A program made the translations under genes and the position numbers. The notes beneath the pieces are model-generated. The model did not search any database and had not been told where the DNA came from. It worked only from the letters and a program-made list of their open reading frames with translations. Positions 17,261 to 25,458 of a DNA stretch of 53,260 bases are shown here, piece after piece; within the stretch, counting starts at the first letter, position 1, and each line of letters starts with the position of its first letter. Source of the DNA: Candidatus Omnitrophota bacterium (GTDB lineage: Bacteria; Omnitrophota; Omnitrophia; Omnitrophales; Aquincolibacteriaceae); assembly GCA_016930235.1 (NCBI GenBank), contig JAFGHI010000028.1, forward strand, positions 1 through 53,260. Reading direction: 5' to 3'.

Positions 17261-18358
17261 ATGAATCCAGAAATGACATATCCCGTGACGGATCAGCAAT
17301 TGCATGAAAAGTTAAAAAGCCAGCCGGTCCTTATAACGGGGGCAGACGGTTTCGTGGGATCACATCTGACCGAAAAACTGCTTGAACTGGGGGCCCATGT
17401 CCATGTTTTGGTTCGCCCCACGTCTTCGGGAATGCTCCATAACATCGGGCATATTCGCACTAAGATTGTTACGCATCGCGGAGATTTAACAGATAAACAG
17501 GCCATTTCCGTAGCTTTGAAGGCGCTCAAAACGGACGGGGGCAAGCCCTATATCTTTCACTTAGGCGCTCAGGCGCATGTGGGGGAATCCTGGGACCGTC
17601 CGTACGAAACCTTAGCCACCAATGTCTTAGGAACGATCAATCTGCTGCAGTCAGTGGTGGATGTGGGACTTCAAGTGGAACGGATTGATGTGGCGGGGTC
17701 TTCAGAAGAATACGGCAATATCCGCGAGGATGTTCGTCAATTGTATAAGTTTGATGAAAAGGGCGGGCTTATTTTAGATGAGACATCTCCCTTAAACCCT
17801 CAAAGTGTTTACGCGACTTCCAAGGTTGCGGCCGATTTTCTGACCCGCAATTATTTTAAATCCTATGGGCTCCCGACCATTGTCACGAGAATGTTTAACA
17901 ATTACGGCCCCCGGCAAAACCCCCGCTTTATTACGGGGACGATTATTACACAAGCCCTCTGCCGGGATGTCGTTAATCTGGGTTTTGTGGATTCCAAGCG
18001 CGACTTTTGTTTTGTCAAAGACGGTGCCCGCGGCCATATTCATGTCACCTTGTATGGGAATCCCGGTGAGACCTATGTTTATGGGTACGGCCAAAATGTC
18101 ACGATTTTAGAATGGTACAACATGATCATTGAGATTGGGCGGGAAGAAGGGCTCTGGAAAGAGAAGGAGCTGAAGATCAACCAGGAAAACCGGAGCCGGT
18201 TGGGTAACAGCGAGGTCATGGAACTTCGTGTCGGTTATGACAAGATTAACAAGTTAACGGGATGGAAACCCGAATTTTCATGGCGGGACGGTCTTCGCGA
18301 GACGATTCGTTGGTTTTGCGATAATCGGCCTGTGTGGATCGGCCGGGTGGATTGGTAA
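17261..18358 (+). CDS. NAD-dependent sugar-nucleotide 4,6-dehydratase, GDP-mannose 4,6-dehydratase-like
   Basis: This 365-residue extended SDR enzyme has the Rossmann loop G-A-D-G-F-V-G at about 27-33, the catalytic S-S-E-E-Y-G segment and an intact Y-A-T-S-K. The block R-M-F-N-N-Y-G-P-R-Q-N-P-R-F-I-T-G is typical of GDP-mannose 4,6-dehydratases and close relatives. The reaction would give a 4-keto-6-deoxy sugar nucleotide. It is followed by a second SDR gene and a DegT aminotransferase, the classic order for making an amino- or 6-deoxy-sugar for surface glycans. The exact nucleotide sugar is not settled by sequence. A GGAGATAAAGC site precedes the ATG. Confidence 0.82.
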   Translation: MNPEMTYPVTDQQLHEKLKSQPVLITGADGFVGSHLTEKLLELGAHVHVLVRPTSSGMLHNIGHIRTKIVTHRGDLTDKQAISVALKALKTDGGKPYIFHLGAQAHVGESWDRPYETLATNVLGTINLLQSVVDVGLQVERIDVAGSSEEYGNIREDVRQLYKFDEKGGLILDETSPLNPQSVYATSKVAADFLTRNYFKSYGLPTIVTRMFNNYGPRQNPRFITGTIITQALCRDVVNLGFVDSKRDFCFVKDGARGHIHVTLYGNPGETYVYGYGQNVTILEWYNMIIEIGREEGLWKEKELKINQENRSRLGNSEVMELRVGYDKINKLTGWKPEFSWRDGLRETIRWFCDNRPVWIGRVDW

Positions 18359-18375
18359 GAAACGGGGTCAAAGGA

Positions 18376-19314
18376 ATGTCTTCCTTTTGGAAAGATAAAA
18401 AAATATTGGTCACGGGCGGGGACGGGTTTATCGGGGCCCATGTGATCAAAAACCTTGTTCAAAAACGCGGAGTTGCGAAAGAGAACATTGTTGTTCCCCG
18501 TCATGAGGATTATGATCTGAGGAACCTTGATCATGCAAGACGTGCTGTTTCAGAGTGTGATTATGTGATTCATTTGGCAGCTCAGACGGGTGGCATTGCT
18601 TATAGCCGTGCTTATCCGGCAACACAATATCAAATCTGTTCGATGATTGATCTGAATGTCCTGGAAGCTGCAAGGGCGGCGGGGGTCCGAAAAGTTATCT
18701 CCATCGGGAATATCCTGGTTTATCCCAAGGACTCGCCTTTGCCTTTCCATGAAGAGGGTGTTTTTGACGGAAAAATTGCGGACACCCATTTGGGGATCGG
18801 ACTGGCAAAGAGGAATATGCTTTACCTTGCCGAAATGTATTCGAAAGAATTCGGAATGGATGTGGTGACCGTCATCTCGGCCAATGCCTATGGTCCGGGG
18901 GATCGTTTTGATCCTCAAATCTCTCATGTTATTCCGGCCACGATTATCAAGTGTTCACAGCTCAGTGAGATTGTGGTTTGGGGGGACGGAAGCCCGACGC
19001 GCGATTTTCTGTATGTGGAGGATATTGCCGAGGGCCTTCTTTTGGCGGGTGAAAAACTGGAAGGGTGCCAATTCGTCAATATTGGTTCGGAGAAAGAAGT
19101 TAGCATCCGGGATCTTGTCCACCTTATTGCGAAGTTGATGGATTACAAGGGTGTGATCTCATTTGATTCCACCAAAGGTGGGGGGGACCCGAGACGTGTT
19201 GCTTGCACGGATAAAGCCAAAACGCTGCTTGGATTTAGACCCGAAGTCGATTTGGAAAGCGGCCTAAAAAGGACGATTGAGTGGTATCGTTCCTGGGTGG
19301 CTCAGAAAACCTGA
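18376..19314 (+). CDS. NAD-dependent epimerase/dehydratase lacking the usual SDR catalytic tyrosine
   Basis: The protein has 312 residues from ATG 18376, giving the standard opening F-W-K-D-K-K-I-L-V-T-G-G-D-G-F-I-G. A GTG at 18334 is in frame and would overlap the upstream gene by 25 bases; I prefer the ATG because the N-terminus then fits the family. It resembles GDP-fucose synthase-type epimerase/reductases. The catalytic Y-x-x-x-K, normally Y-G-L-A-K here, reads I-G-L-A-K, and the codons are unambiguous (ATC GGA CTG GCA AAG). The C-terminal substrate region (W-G-D-G-S-P-T-R-D-F-L-Y-V-E-D) is well preserved. Either another residue supplies the acid/base or the enzyme has a changed role. 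Confidence 0.78.
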   Translation: MSSFWKDKKILVTGGDGFIGAHVIKNLVQKRGVAKENIVVPRHEDYDLRNLDHARRAVSECDYVIHLAAQTGGIAYSRAYPATQYQICSMIDLNVLEAARAAGVRKVISIGNILVYPKDSPLPFHEEGVFDGKIADTHLGIGLAKRNMLYLAEMYSKEFGMDVVTVISANAYGPGDRFDPQISHVIPATIIKCSQLSEIVVWGDGSPTRDFLYVEDIAEGLLLAGEKLEGCQFVNIGSEKEVSIRDLVHLIAKLMDYKGVISFDSTKGGGDPRRVACTDKAKTLLGFRPEVDLESGLKRTIEWYRSWVAQKT

Positions 19315-19337
19315 AATAAACCGTTAAGAGGAAGCAA

Positions 19338-20426
19338 GTGTCGCAATTTATTTATCAAATGGAACCCTGGTTTTCAGATGAGGAAAAAAAGGCACTCGCC
19401 GATTATTTTGATCGGGGCGGTTGGGCGACGGAATTTGAAAAAACGAAGGAACTTGAAAAGAGCATTGCCGAATTTACGGGTTCCAAGCATTGCGTGTTTA
19501 CCACAAGCGGAACAGCGGCCCTCTTTTTGATCCTAAAGGCTTTGGGGATCGGGGCCGGGCATGAGGTAATCGTCCCTGATTTTACGATGATCGGTACCGC
19601 CAATGCCGTTCATTGGGCGGGGGCCGAACCCGTTTTTGTGGATATCCATCCTTCCAATTGGTGCCTGGACCTGGATGGGGTTGAAAAAGCCATCACGCCT
19701 AAGACGAAGGCCTTGATCCTGGTCAGTTTTAATGGCCGCTCACCAAAGATGAATCGAGCAAAAGAAATCGCGGACCGCCATAAAATATTTCTAATCGAAG
19801 ATGCTGCCCAGTCCTTGGGCTCGCGTTCCAAAGGACAGCATCTCGGGACATTCGGGATTGCCGGGATGTTTTCTTTCAGCGCTCCTAAAGTGATCACGAC
19901 CGGACAGGGAGGGGCGATTGTGACGAGCAGTGACGAGCTTGATCAAAAGATCAGGCAACTGAAGGATTTCGGCCGCAAGCAAAGCGGGGTCGACGAGCAC
20001 CCCGTGATGGGGTACAACTTCAAGGTGACGGATATTCAATCCGTGATTGGGATTGAACAGATGAAAAAACTGCCGTGGCGCCTTGAAAGGAAAAAGGAAA
20101 TGTATGCCTTGTACCGGAAAGAGCTTGAAGGTGTTGATGAGATCGAGTGGGTCGAAACGAATTTGGAGGAGGCCTCACCGTGGTTCATCGATGTCCTGGT
20201 GTCGGAACGGGAAGAACTTCGGGAATTTTTAAAATCCGAAGGCGTCGGAACGCGGCCGGTTTATCCTCCCATCCACAGTCAAGGCGCTTATGGGAAAAAG
20301 GGTTCTTTCCCTGTCACTGAAAAGATTGCCAAGCATGGTTTATGGTTGCCTTCCTCGTCATTTCTGAAAGATGAAGACATCATTCAAATCTGTCGGAAAA
20401 TAAAAAAATTTTATCTAGAAGTATAA
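19338..20426 (+). CDS. DegT/DnrJ/EryC1/StrS-family sugar aminotransferase
   Basis: The 362-residue PLP enzyme has its PLP lysine at Lys184 in F-S-A-P-K-V-I-T-T-G-Q-G-G, with the cofactor Asp in I-E-D-A-A-Q-S-L. These proteins transaminate keto-sugar nucleotides with glutamate. After a GDP-mannose 4,6-dehydratase-like gene, a perosamine-synthase-like role is plausible but inferred. It starts with GTG 23 bases after the previous gene, preceded by AGAGGAAGC. The next gene begins 13 bases after its stop, so the four genes 17.3-21.0 kb form one unit. Confidence 0.85.
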   Translation: MSQFIYQMEPWFSDEEKKALADYFDRGGWATEFEKTKELEKSIAEFTGSKHCVFTTSGTAALFLILKALGIGAGHEVIVPDFTMIGTANAVHWAGAEPVFVDIHPSNWCLDLDGVEKAITPKTKALILVSFNGRSPKMNRAKEIADRHKIFLIEDAAQSLGSRSKGQHLGTFGIAGMFSFSAPKVITTGQGGAIVTSSDELDQKIRQLKDFGRKQSGVDEHPVMGYNFKVTDIQSVIGIEQMKKLPWRLERKKEMYALYRKELEGVDEIEWVETNLEEASPWFIDVLVSEREELREFLKSEGVGTRPVYPPIHSQGAYGKKGSFPVTEKIAKHGLWLPSSSFLKDEDIIQICRKIKKFYLEV

Positions 20427-20439
20427 CCAAAGGAAGAGA

Positions 20440-21006
20440 ATGGCCCTTCAACTACATTTAGGTTGCGGAAAAAGATATATCCCCGGTTTCATCCATGTGG
20501 ATGAGGATGATTATCCGCACATTGATCACCGCCATGATATTTGTACACTTCCCATGTTTCGGGATCGCTCTGCAGATCTGATCTATGCCTGCCATGTCCT
20601 TGAATATTTTGATCGTCAAGAAGTTGTCGGTGTTTTAAAGGAATGGCATCGGGTCTTAAAGCCGGGAGGGATTCTCCGGCTTGCGGTTCCGGACTTTGAA
20701 GCCTTAACCCAAGTTTACGGGGATACGCATGACCTCAGTTTGATCCTCGGACCTCTTTACGGCAGGATGGCTACAAAAAGCCCTGCCGGTGACAAGGTGA
20801 TTTATCACCGGACGGTTTATGATTTTACCCAGCTGAAGCAACTTCTGGAATCCACCGGTTTTACCGACGTCAAACGCTATGACTGGCGTCAGACCCTCCA
20901 CAAGGATTACGACGATTTCTCCCAGGCCTATATCCCTCATATGGATAAGGAAAATGGCCTCTTGATCAGCCTGAACGTCGAATGCGTTAAATTTGACCGA
21001 TCATAA
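20440..21006 (+). CDS. Class I SAM-dependent methyltransferase
   Basis: This 188-residue protein starts M-A-L-Q-L-H-L-G-C-G-K-R-Y-I-P-G-F, a SAM-binding motif I right at the N-terminus, with the ribose-binding acidic end at V-D-E-D-D. L-I-Y-A-C-H-V-L-E-Y and the later W-H-R-V-L-K-P-G-G-I-L-R-L-A-V-P-D are the motif II/III region. The type is common in glycan loci, where it acts on sugars or acts as a small accessory methyltransferase. As the last gene of the sugar cassette it may methylate the sugar made upstream. The substrate is unknown. Confidence 0.8.
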   Translation: MALQLHLGCGKRYIPGFIHVDEDDYPHIDHRHDICTLPMFRDRSADLIYACHVLEYFDRQEVVGVLKEWHRVLKPGGILRLAVPDFEALTQVYGDTHDLSLILGPLYGRMATKSPAGDKVIYHRTVYDFTQLKQLLESTGFTDVKRYDWRQTLHKDYDDFSQAYIPHMDKENGLLISLNVECVKFDRS

Positions 21007-21149
21007 TATCTTCAGGTTTTACGCAGTTTTTACCTGCCCCTGATATGCCTTTGACATGGTTCTAATAGCATTTAAGCTGTGTTCGATCTAAGCCGAAGGA
21101 TAATATGACTTTCAACCATGAAAAAACGATTCGAGTAAGGAGAAAAATC

Positions 21150-22550
21150 ATGAAAAAGAAATCGTACATCATTTTGGCTATCATGACAGGCTTTCTGTTG
21201 TTGGGATCTCATCCATTAACCTATGCGGAAGATACCCAGTTGATTACGCTCGTTAAGGATTTACAGAAGCAGGTGATGACGCTTCAGAAAACGGTTTCAG
21301 AGCAACAGGTCAAGATCCTTGATCTTGAAAAGGTCCGGGTTGAACGCAAAGATGTCCAACAGGATATTCAAGTCCCCGAGGATTTTATGGTCAATCTAAA
21401 GGAAAGCATTGGGGATTCGGACAAGTGGCTCAAAGATCTCAAATTCTCCGGAGATTTCCGGCTCCGCTACGAAGCGAGAGATATGGTCGATAGTGCCGGA
21501 AAGGCGACCACTTCAGCGATGCGCGACCAAAACCGTTTCCGCTACAGGTTGCGTTATGGATTTACGAAGAAGTTTAACCCCGATATGGAAGTCGGTTTCC
21601 GGATGGCTTCTATTCCGGGTGAGAACGTTGTGCCCACCCGGACAACGACGAATACAACATTGGATAACCAGTTTGCTTTTAAGGACATTGCGATCGATCT
21701 TGCTTATGTCAAGTATACACCGGGATGGGCCGAGGTAGGACCTGTCCAAGGGCTTGAGATTACGGCCGGTAAGTTCAAGAATCCGATCAGTCACCAAGCT
21801 TCGTGGATCATTTGGGACGGGGATGTGACGCCGGAAGGTCTTTATGAGAAAGTTGACGTAGGCCTCTTGAAGACGGATGATTTGGAAGTCAATCTCTCAG
21901 CGCTGGCCGGACAATGGATCTTAGAAGAAGGAACGGCCTTGGCGTCTCACGATGATGCCGAACTCTATCTGTGGTCCGGTAATTTGACGACGAAGGTCAA
22001 GGGGATTCTCAAATATCCTATCGAGACACGGCATCACGTGACCTATTATGACTATCGTGATTTTGCGAGCCGTCTGGGGAATTTCGGTGCTGCCGGCAAC
22101 AACTTTGTGAATGGTGCGGGGACTCTGGCGGCGGAAGATTTCAACATATGGGATATCTACAATGAGGCTTCGTTCCAGTTCGATGAGCGTATCCCCAAAC
22201 TGACGCTGTTTCAGGATTATGTGGAAAATGTCAGCAATCATGCCTGGGGAGGCCTTGGCGAGGAAGAAAGCAGTGCCTGGGCGCTAGGGGCCAAACTTGG
22301 TAAAGCCAAGAAGAAGGGGACTTGGGAAGTCAGTTATACCTATGCGCAGATTGAAGCCAATGCTGTCCCAAGCGTTTTTACGGACGGTGATTTCACGGGG
22401 ACCAATGAGCGGGGCAGTGTGATTCGGGGCTCCTATGCCCTTACGGATAGTCTCAAACTTAGCAGCGCAGCGATTTTTACTAATAACATGCGTGGTGATC
22501 AGGATGCCGAGAGACGACTCTTTCAAGCCGATTTAATTTGGACCTTTTAA
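21150..22550 (+). CDS. Outer-membrane beta-barrel putative porin
   Basis: The start is set at ATG 21150, which has TAAGGAGA before it and opens directly into a signal peptide (M-K-K-K-S-Y, hydrophobic core, cleavage near T-Y-A-E). An in-frame upstream ATG at 21105 would bury the signal. The mature protein opens with a short coiled coil (about 30-70, D-L-Q-K-Q-V-M-T-L-Q heptads), then a long barrel of alternating beta strands rich in F-R-Y-R-L-R-Y-G-type segments, and ends in I-W-T-F with the terminal Phe needed for BAM insertion. The layout matches 'putative porin' proteins of Gram-negative phyla with coiled-coil stalks. Its 466 residues fit the family. The gene stands alone between the sugar cassette and the PilZ gene. 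Confidence 0.85.
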   Translation: MKKKSYIILAIMTGFLLLGSHPLTYAEDTQLITLVKDLQKQVMTLQKTVSEQQVKILDLEKVRVERKDVQQDIQVPEDFMVNLKESIGDSDKWLKDLKFSGDFRLRYEARDMVDSAGKATTSAMRDQNRFRYRLRYGFTKKFNPDMEVGFRMASIPGENVVPTRTTTNTTLDNQFAFKDIAIDLAYVKYTPGWAEVGPVQGLEITAGKFKNPISHQASWIIWDGDVTPEGLYEKVDVGLLKTDDLEVNLSALAGQWILEEGTALASHDDAELYLWSGNLTTKVKGILKYPIETRHHVTYYDYRDFASRLGNFGAAGNNFVNGAGTLAAEDFNIWDIYNEASFQFDERIPKLTLFQDYVENVSNHAWGGLGEEESSAWALGAKLGKAKKKGTWEVSYTYAQIEANAVPSVFTDGDFTGTNERGSVIRGSYALTDSLKLSSAAIFTNNMRGDQDAERRLFQADLIWTF

Positions 22551-22707
22551 GCAAGACGGCAGGCATGTGAAGTCCTGATGGGTGTGAATAGATTTAATTT
22601 TCCCCGGAGCTTTGCCGTTATCTTATCTAGGAAGACAAATATTTTACTTTTCGAGAGGTGGATCGAGGAGTAAGATAATCCCTCTCGATGGGGGGAAAGG
22701 TTGACTT

Positions 22708-23055
22708 ATGTGGTTTAAAGCAGACAGACGGCGTTCCAAGAGGCTTAAAGAGATTTGCCTTGTTCGGTATCAAATCAAAGGGGCCGAGCAGGTTGGAGAA
22801 GGTCAGCTGGCGAATGTCAGGGACATATCCGCAAGCGGGATTTCGATGCGGAGCGCCGAAGCCATTCTCCCAGCGACGCATCTTGCCGTCACCATTAATA
22901 TCCCGACGAGTCAAGGACCGGTTAACGCAGAGGGGATTGTCCGCCAAAGTAAGAAGATCTTCGGGACACAACTTTACCGTTTGGGGATAGAGTTTGTCCG
23001 GATTTCTGAGCCGGACTTGGAGAACCTTAAAAGGTATCTTCGGGAGATCCAGTAA
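22708..23055 (+). CDS. PilZ-domain protein (cyclic-di-GMP binding)
   Basis: The 115-residue protein is a single PilZ domain. The arginine-rich N-terminal loop R-R-R-S-K-R and the D-I-S-A-S-G motif, the two c-di-GMP contacts, are both present, followed by the beta-barrel and a C-terminal helix. It would respond to c-di-GMP and act on motility, adhesion or secretion partners. No diguanylate cyclase or partner is adjacent. The ATG is preceded by GGGGGAAAGG, with a longer-than-usual gap. Confidence 0.87.
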   Translation: MWFKADRRRSKRLKEICLVRYQIKGAEQVGEGQLANVRDISASGISMRSAEAILPATHLAVTINIPTSQGPVNAEGIVRQSKKIFGTQLYRLGIEFVRISEPDLENLKRYLREIQ

Positions 23056-23126
23056 ATCTTTTTAGAGCGGGATGTTCTTCCCAATCATTCTTGATGATCC
23101 TATCAATATTAAGTGAGGTTTGCTGT

Positions 23127-23234
23127 ATGCCAAAAGGGCAGGGGCTCAGGCGACAGAAATGTGTGGCACGTCTTGTGCGCGAAAAGCGGTTTCAATTAAA
23201 AGGTAAGTTGGAAACCCAGAAGAAGAAGCCGTGA
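23127..23234 (+). CDS. Possible small basic protein (35 residues)
   Basis: This ORF starts M-P-K-G-Q-G-L-R-R-Q-K and is very rich in Lys and Arg (R-L-V-R-E-K-R-F, ending K-K-K-P). An AAGTGAGG sequence lies upstream of the ATG at moderate distance. Its TGA stop overlaps a GTG that opens the frame of the next gene. It could be a nucleic-acid-binding peptide or chance. No family is recognised. Confidence 0.35.
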   Translation: MPKGQGLRRQKCVARLVREKRFQLKGKLETQKKKP

Positions 23235-23263
23235 ACTTAGCCGTTAGAAAGGAGCCTCATTTT

Positions 23264-23485
23264 ATGGGAAAGGCTGGCCTTCAGGTTTCAAGGATGATTC
23301 CGCTGTTTTTGTGTATGACTTTTTTATTTTGTTTAGCGGGATGCAGTCGGATGAACCGAAATCGACAGGATGAAATGCCCTTTATGCCTTTAAGGAATAT
23401 CGATCAATCCCTGCGGGGCCTTACCATTGATGAAAGCAATGATCCTTCCAGTTTTTCGGGGGATTGGATCATGAATGAAAATTAA
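23264..23485 (+). CDS. Small lipoprotein
   Basis: The ATG at 23264 is preferred over an in-frame GTG at 23231, because AAAGGAG lies 9 bases before it and the signal peptide then starts properly. The 73-residue precursor has a hydrophobic stretch ending in the lipobox L-A-G-C; the remaining ~45 residues are polar with no recognised domain. It should be lipid-anchored in the envelope. It ends 17 bases before the end of the convergent uracil-DNA glycosylase gene. Confidence 0.7.
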   Translation: MGKAGLQVSRMIPLFLCMTFLFCLAGCSRMNRNRQDEMPFMPLRNIDQSLRGLTIDESNDPSSFSGDWIMNEN

Positions 23486-23502
23486 TCCTGCCAATCAGCA
23501 GT

Positions 23503-24132
23503 TTAACCTTTTAGTTTTTTCCACTCCGTCACAAATCTTTGGAGATGTTCGGTCATCTTAGGTTTTTTACGGGGATCCCGTAAAATGTAGGCAGGATGGT
23601 AAAGAACCATCACTTTTGCCTGCGGGAATTCCGTGTGCGAAAAAAATGAGCCCACTTCCTCTTTCATTGAAAAATCCTTTTTATCCCGCAGCGTATGCTT
23701 CAAGGCGACGGCCCCCAGCAGCAAAATGAATTTGGGAGATAATAATTTTAATTGTTCTTTGAAGTAGGGGCGGCACGCATTGACTTCCTCAGTATTGGGC
23801 GCCCGATTTTCCGGAGGCCGGCATTTGACGACATTAATAATGAGACTATCACGGTTGGTTTCAAAGCCAAGTTCCGCAAGCATTTGATCCAAGAGCTGTC
23901 CGGCCCGTCCCACAAACGCCTTGCCCTGCATATCTTCGTTGGCTCCCGGGGCTTCGCCGATCATGAGGACCTTCGATTCTGGATTGCCGCGGTCGACGAC
24001 AATATTCGTTCTGGAATGAAAGAGTTCGCATTTATCGCAATTGGAAGCTATGAGGGTCTCTTTAAATTCCGGGTAGGAGCGGGAATCGAGGACCTTATTC
24101 TGGGTGGTATCAAAGAGATCAAATTGGGACAT
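23503..24132 (-). CDS. Family 4 uracil-DNA glycosylase (Fe-S)
   Basis: The 209-residue enzyme removes uracil, from cytosine deamination or misincorporation, from DNA. Motif A reads G-E-A-P-G-A-N-E-D and is followed by Q-G-K-A-F-V-G-R-A-G-Q-L-L-D; motif B is Y-H-P-A-Y-I-L-R. Four cysteines positioned for a 4Fe-4S cluster are present (C-D-K-C near the N-terminus, then V-V-K-C-R-P and N-A-C-R-P-Y). This is the thermophile-type family 4, also common in many mesophiles. It is divergent from the endonuclease V gene with 124 bases between them, in which a promoter for each must lie. Confidence 0.92.
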   Translation of the reverse strand: MSQFDLFDTTQNKVLDSRSYPEFKETLIASNCDKCELFHSRTNIVVDRGNPESKVLMIGEAPGANEDMQGKAFVGRAGQLLDQMLAELGFETNRDSLIINVVKCRPPENRAPNTEEVNACRPYFKEQLKLLSPKFILLLGAVALKHTLRDKKDFSMKEEVGSFFSHTEFPQAKVMVLYHPAYILRDPRKKPKMTEHLQRFVTEWKKLKG

Positions 24133-24242
24133 GATGCACCTCCGTATCCAGTGGAAACGCTCCTTGGACGGATATTTTAAGCGCTCTTACTTCGATAAAA
24201 AAGCCTTTCTTTTTCGGGGATGTTTCCTGCCCCGGTCACCGT

Positions 24243-24248
24243 TATAAT
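24243..24248 (+). promoter_or_regulatory. Perfect TATAAT -10 hexamer just before the endonuclease V start
   Basis: TATAAT lies 8 bases before the ATG at 24257. A normal start point 6-8 bases after the hexamer would fall at or next to the ATG, giving a leaderless mRNA. No Shine-Dalgarno sequence precedes the ATG, which fits. I find no good -35 at 16-18 bases. Confidence 0.5.
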
Positions 24249-24256
24249 AGTTCCCT

Positions 24257-24952
24257 ATGAGACAATTCAATGGCTTGCATTCATGGGACGTGACGTATCA
24301 CGAGGGGTGCCGGATCCAGGAAATGTTAAGAAGGCAACTCGTCTTGAAAGACGAGTTCAAGGCGCTGAATCTGATTGCCGGTTGCGATATGGCGATTGAT
24401 CCCGAAAACAATTGGGCTTATGCCGGAGTGATTGTCTACGAATGGCCTTCCTTAAGAGAAGTCGAACGCAGAGCGGTCAAGACAAAGTTGACGTTTCCTT
24501 ACATCCCGGGCCTGCTTTCTTTCCGGGAGGCACCGGCCTTGCTGCGGGCCATTTCAAAATTGAAATCAAGTCCGGACCTCTTTATCTTTGATGGGCAGGG
24601 AACAGCTCACCCTCGTGGTATTGGAATTGCCTCCCATATGGGTTTGTGGCTCGATCGGCCGACGATCGGATGCGCAAAGTCCCGGTTGATTGGGCGGTAC
24701 AAAGAGCCGCGAGAGAAATTCGGGAGTTATGAAAGTCTTTTTAGTGAAGAAGGTAAAATACTGGGGGTCGTTTTCAGGACAAGGGATTCGGTGAGACCGG
24801 TTTTCATTTCACAGGGACACAAGGTCAGTCTTAGAACATCCATCGATCTGATCAAAAAATGCTGTGACGGGTACCGGATCCCGAAACCGACGAGGGAAGC
24901 CGATCATTATGTGGAAGCCTTTAAACGGAAATCAAGGAGAGACAAGAAATGA
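24257..24952 (+). CDS. nfi: Endonuclease V
   Basis: The 231-residue enzyme nicks DNA (and in some species RNA) near deoxyinosine, the product of adenine deamination. Metal-site motifs are visible: A-G-C-D-M-A-I-D (first Asp), P-Y-I-P-G-L-L-S-F-R-E (Glu) and D-G-Q-G-T-A-H-P-R (Asp). G-C-A-K-S-R-L-I-G follows. The length is usual for bacterial Nfi. No ribosome site is seen and a TATAAT is only 8 bases upstream, so the transcript is probably leaderless. It pairs functionally with the divergent uracil-DNA glycosylase. The next gene overlaps its stop by four bases (ATGA). Confidence 0.92.
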   Translation: MRQFNGLHSWDVTYHEGCRIQEMLRRQLVLKDEFKALNLIAGCDMAIDPENNWAYAGVIVYEWPSLREVERRAVKTKLTFPYIPGLLSFREAPALLRAISKLKSSPDLFIFDGQGTAHPRGIGIASHMGLWLDRPTIGCAKSRLIGRYKEPREKFGSYESLFSEEGKILGVVFRTRDSVRPVFISQGHKVSLRTSIDLIKKCCDGYRIPKPTREADHYVEAFKRKSRRDKK

Positions 24953-25458
24953 TGGAGGCTCGAGAATTTTTAAAGGGACAAGTCAAAAACATGTTAGCCT
25001 GGGTTGAGCGTGAACAAAGTGCGGGTGAACTCAAAAGACAGCTGGAGCATGCTGATGAGGAAGTCCGTGCCGTTGACAAAAAAGTCTTTGTGAAGGAATG
25101 GAGCATGCTTCAATTGGCCCTGGCCTCGACCCTTTGGAGGCTTTGCTGTGACCAGTATGATATTCGGGATGAGGAAAGCGGCAAGTTGTTCTTGAGAGAA
25201 GTGATGAAGCGCTATGATGCCGCGACTCAGGTCCAGGAAGCCGCGTGTTTCAGTGATTATATTTGCGCACCGAATGTGGATTCGGAGGGTTCCTTGATTC
25301 TTTCGATGTCGCAGAAGTTATTTGACCGCCTAGGGCTGGAGTCCGGCAAGCAGGAAGGTGACCAGACCGTCCAGATCAAAGAGTCCTTTAAGATCCTTCT
25401 TTATAAGCTTGAAGGGTTCCGTTCCGCCTTCGAACAGAGGTTCGCCTCATTTTTCTAG
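24949..25458 (+). CDS. Hypothetical alpha-helical protein, coupled to endonuclease V
   Basis: This ORF overlaps the endonuclease V stop by ATGA, so translation is probably coupled. The 169-residue product is acidic to neutral and almost wholly helical by pattern, with conserved-looking W and C residues (T-L-W-R-L-C-C-D) in the middle. There is no signal peptide, membrane segment or recognised domain. Coupling suggests a role with endonuclease V or just shared expression. The element beginning at 25459 directly follows its stop codon. Confidence 0.6.
   Translation: MMEAREFLKGQVKNMLAWVEREQSAGELKRQLEHADEEVRAVDKKVFVKEWSMLQLALASTLWRLCCDQYDIRDEESGKLFLREVMKRYDAATQVQEAACFSDYICAPNVDSEGSLILSMSQKLFDRLGLESGKQEGDQTVQIKESFKILLYKLEGFRSAFEQRFASFF

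Noticed and set aside
21051-21079. TTGACA before the porin as a -35 box
   Set aside because: The hexamer is perfect but no -10 lies at 16-18 bases (AAGCTG), so a promoter cannot be supported.
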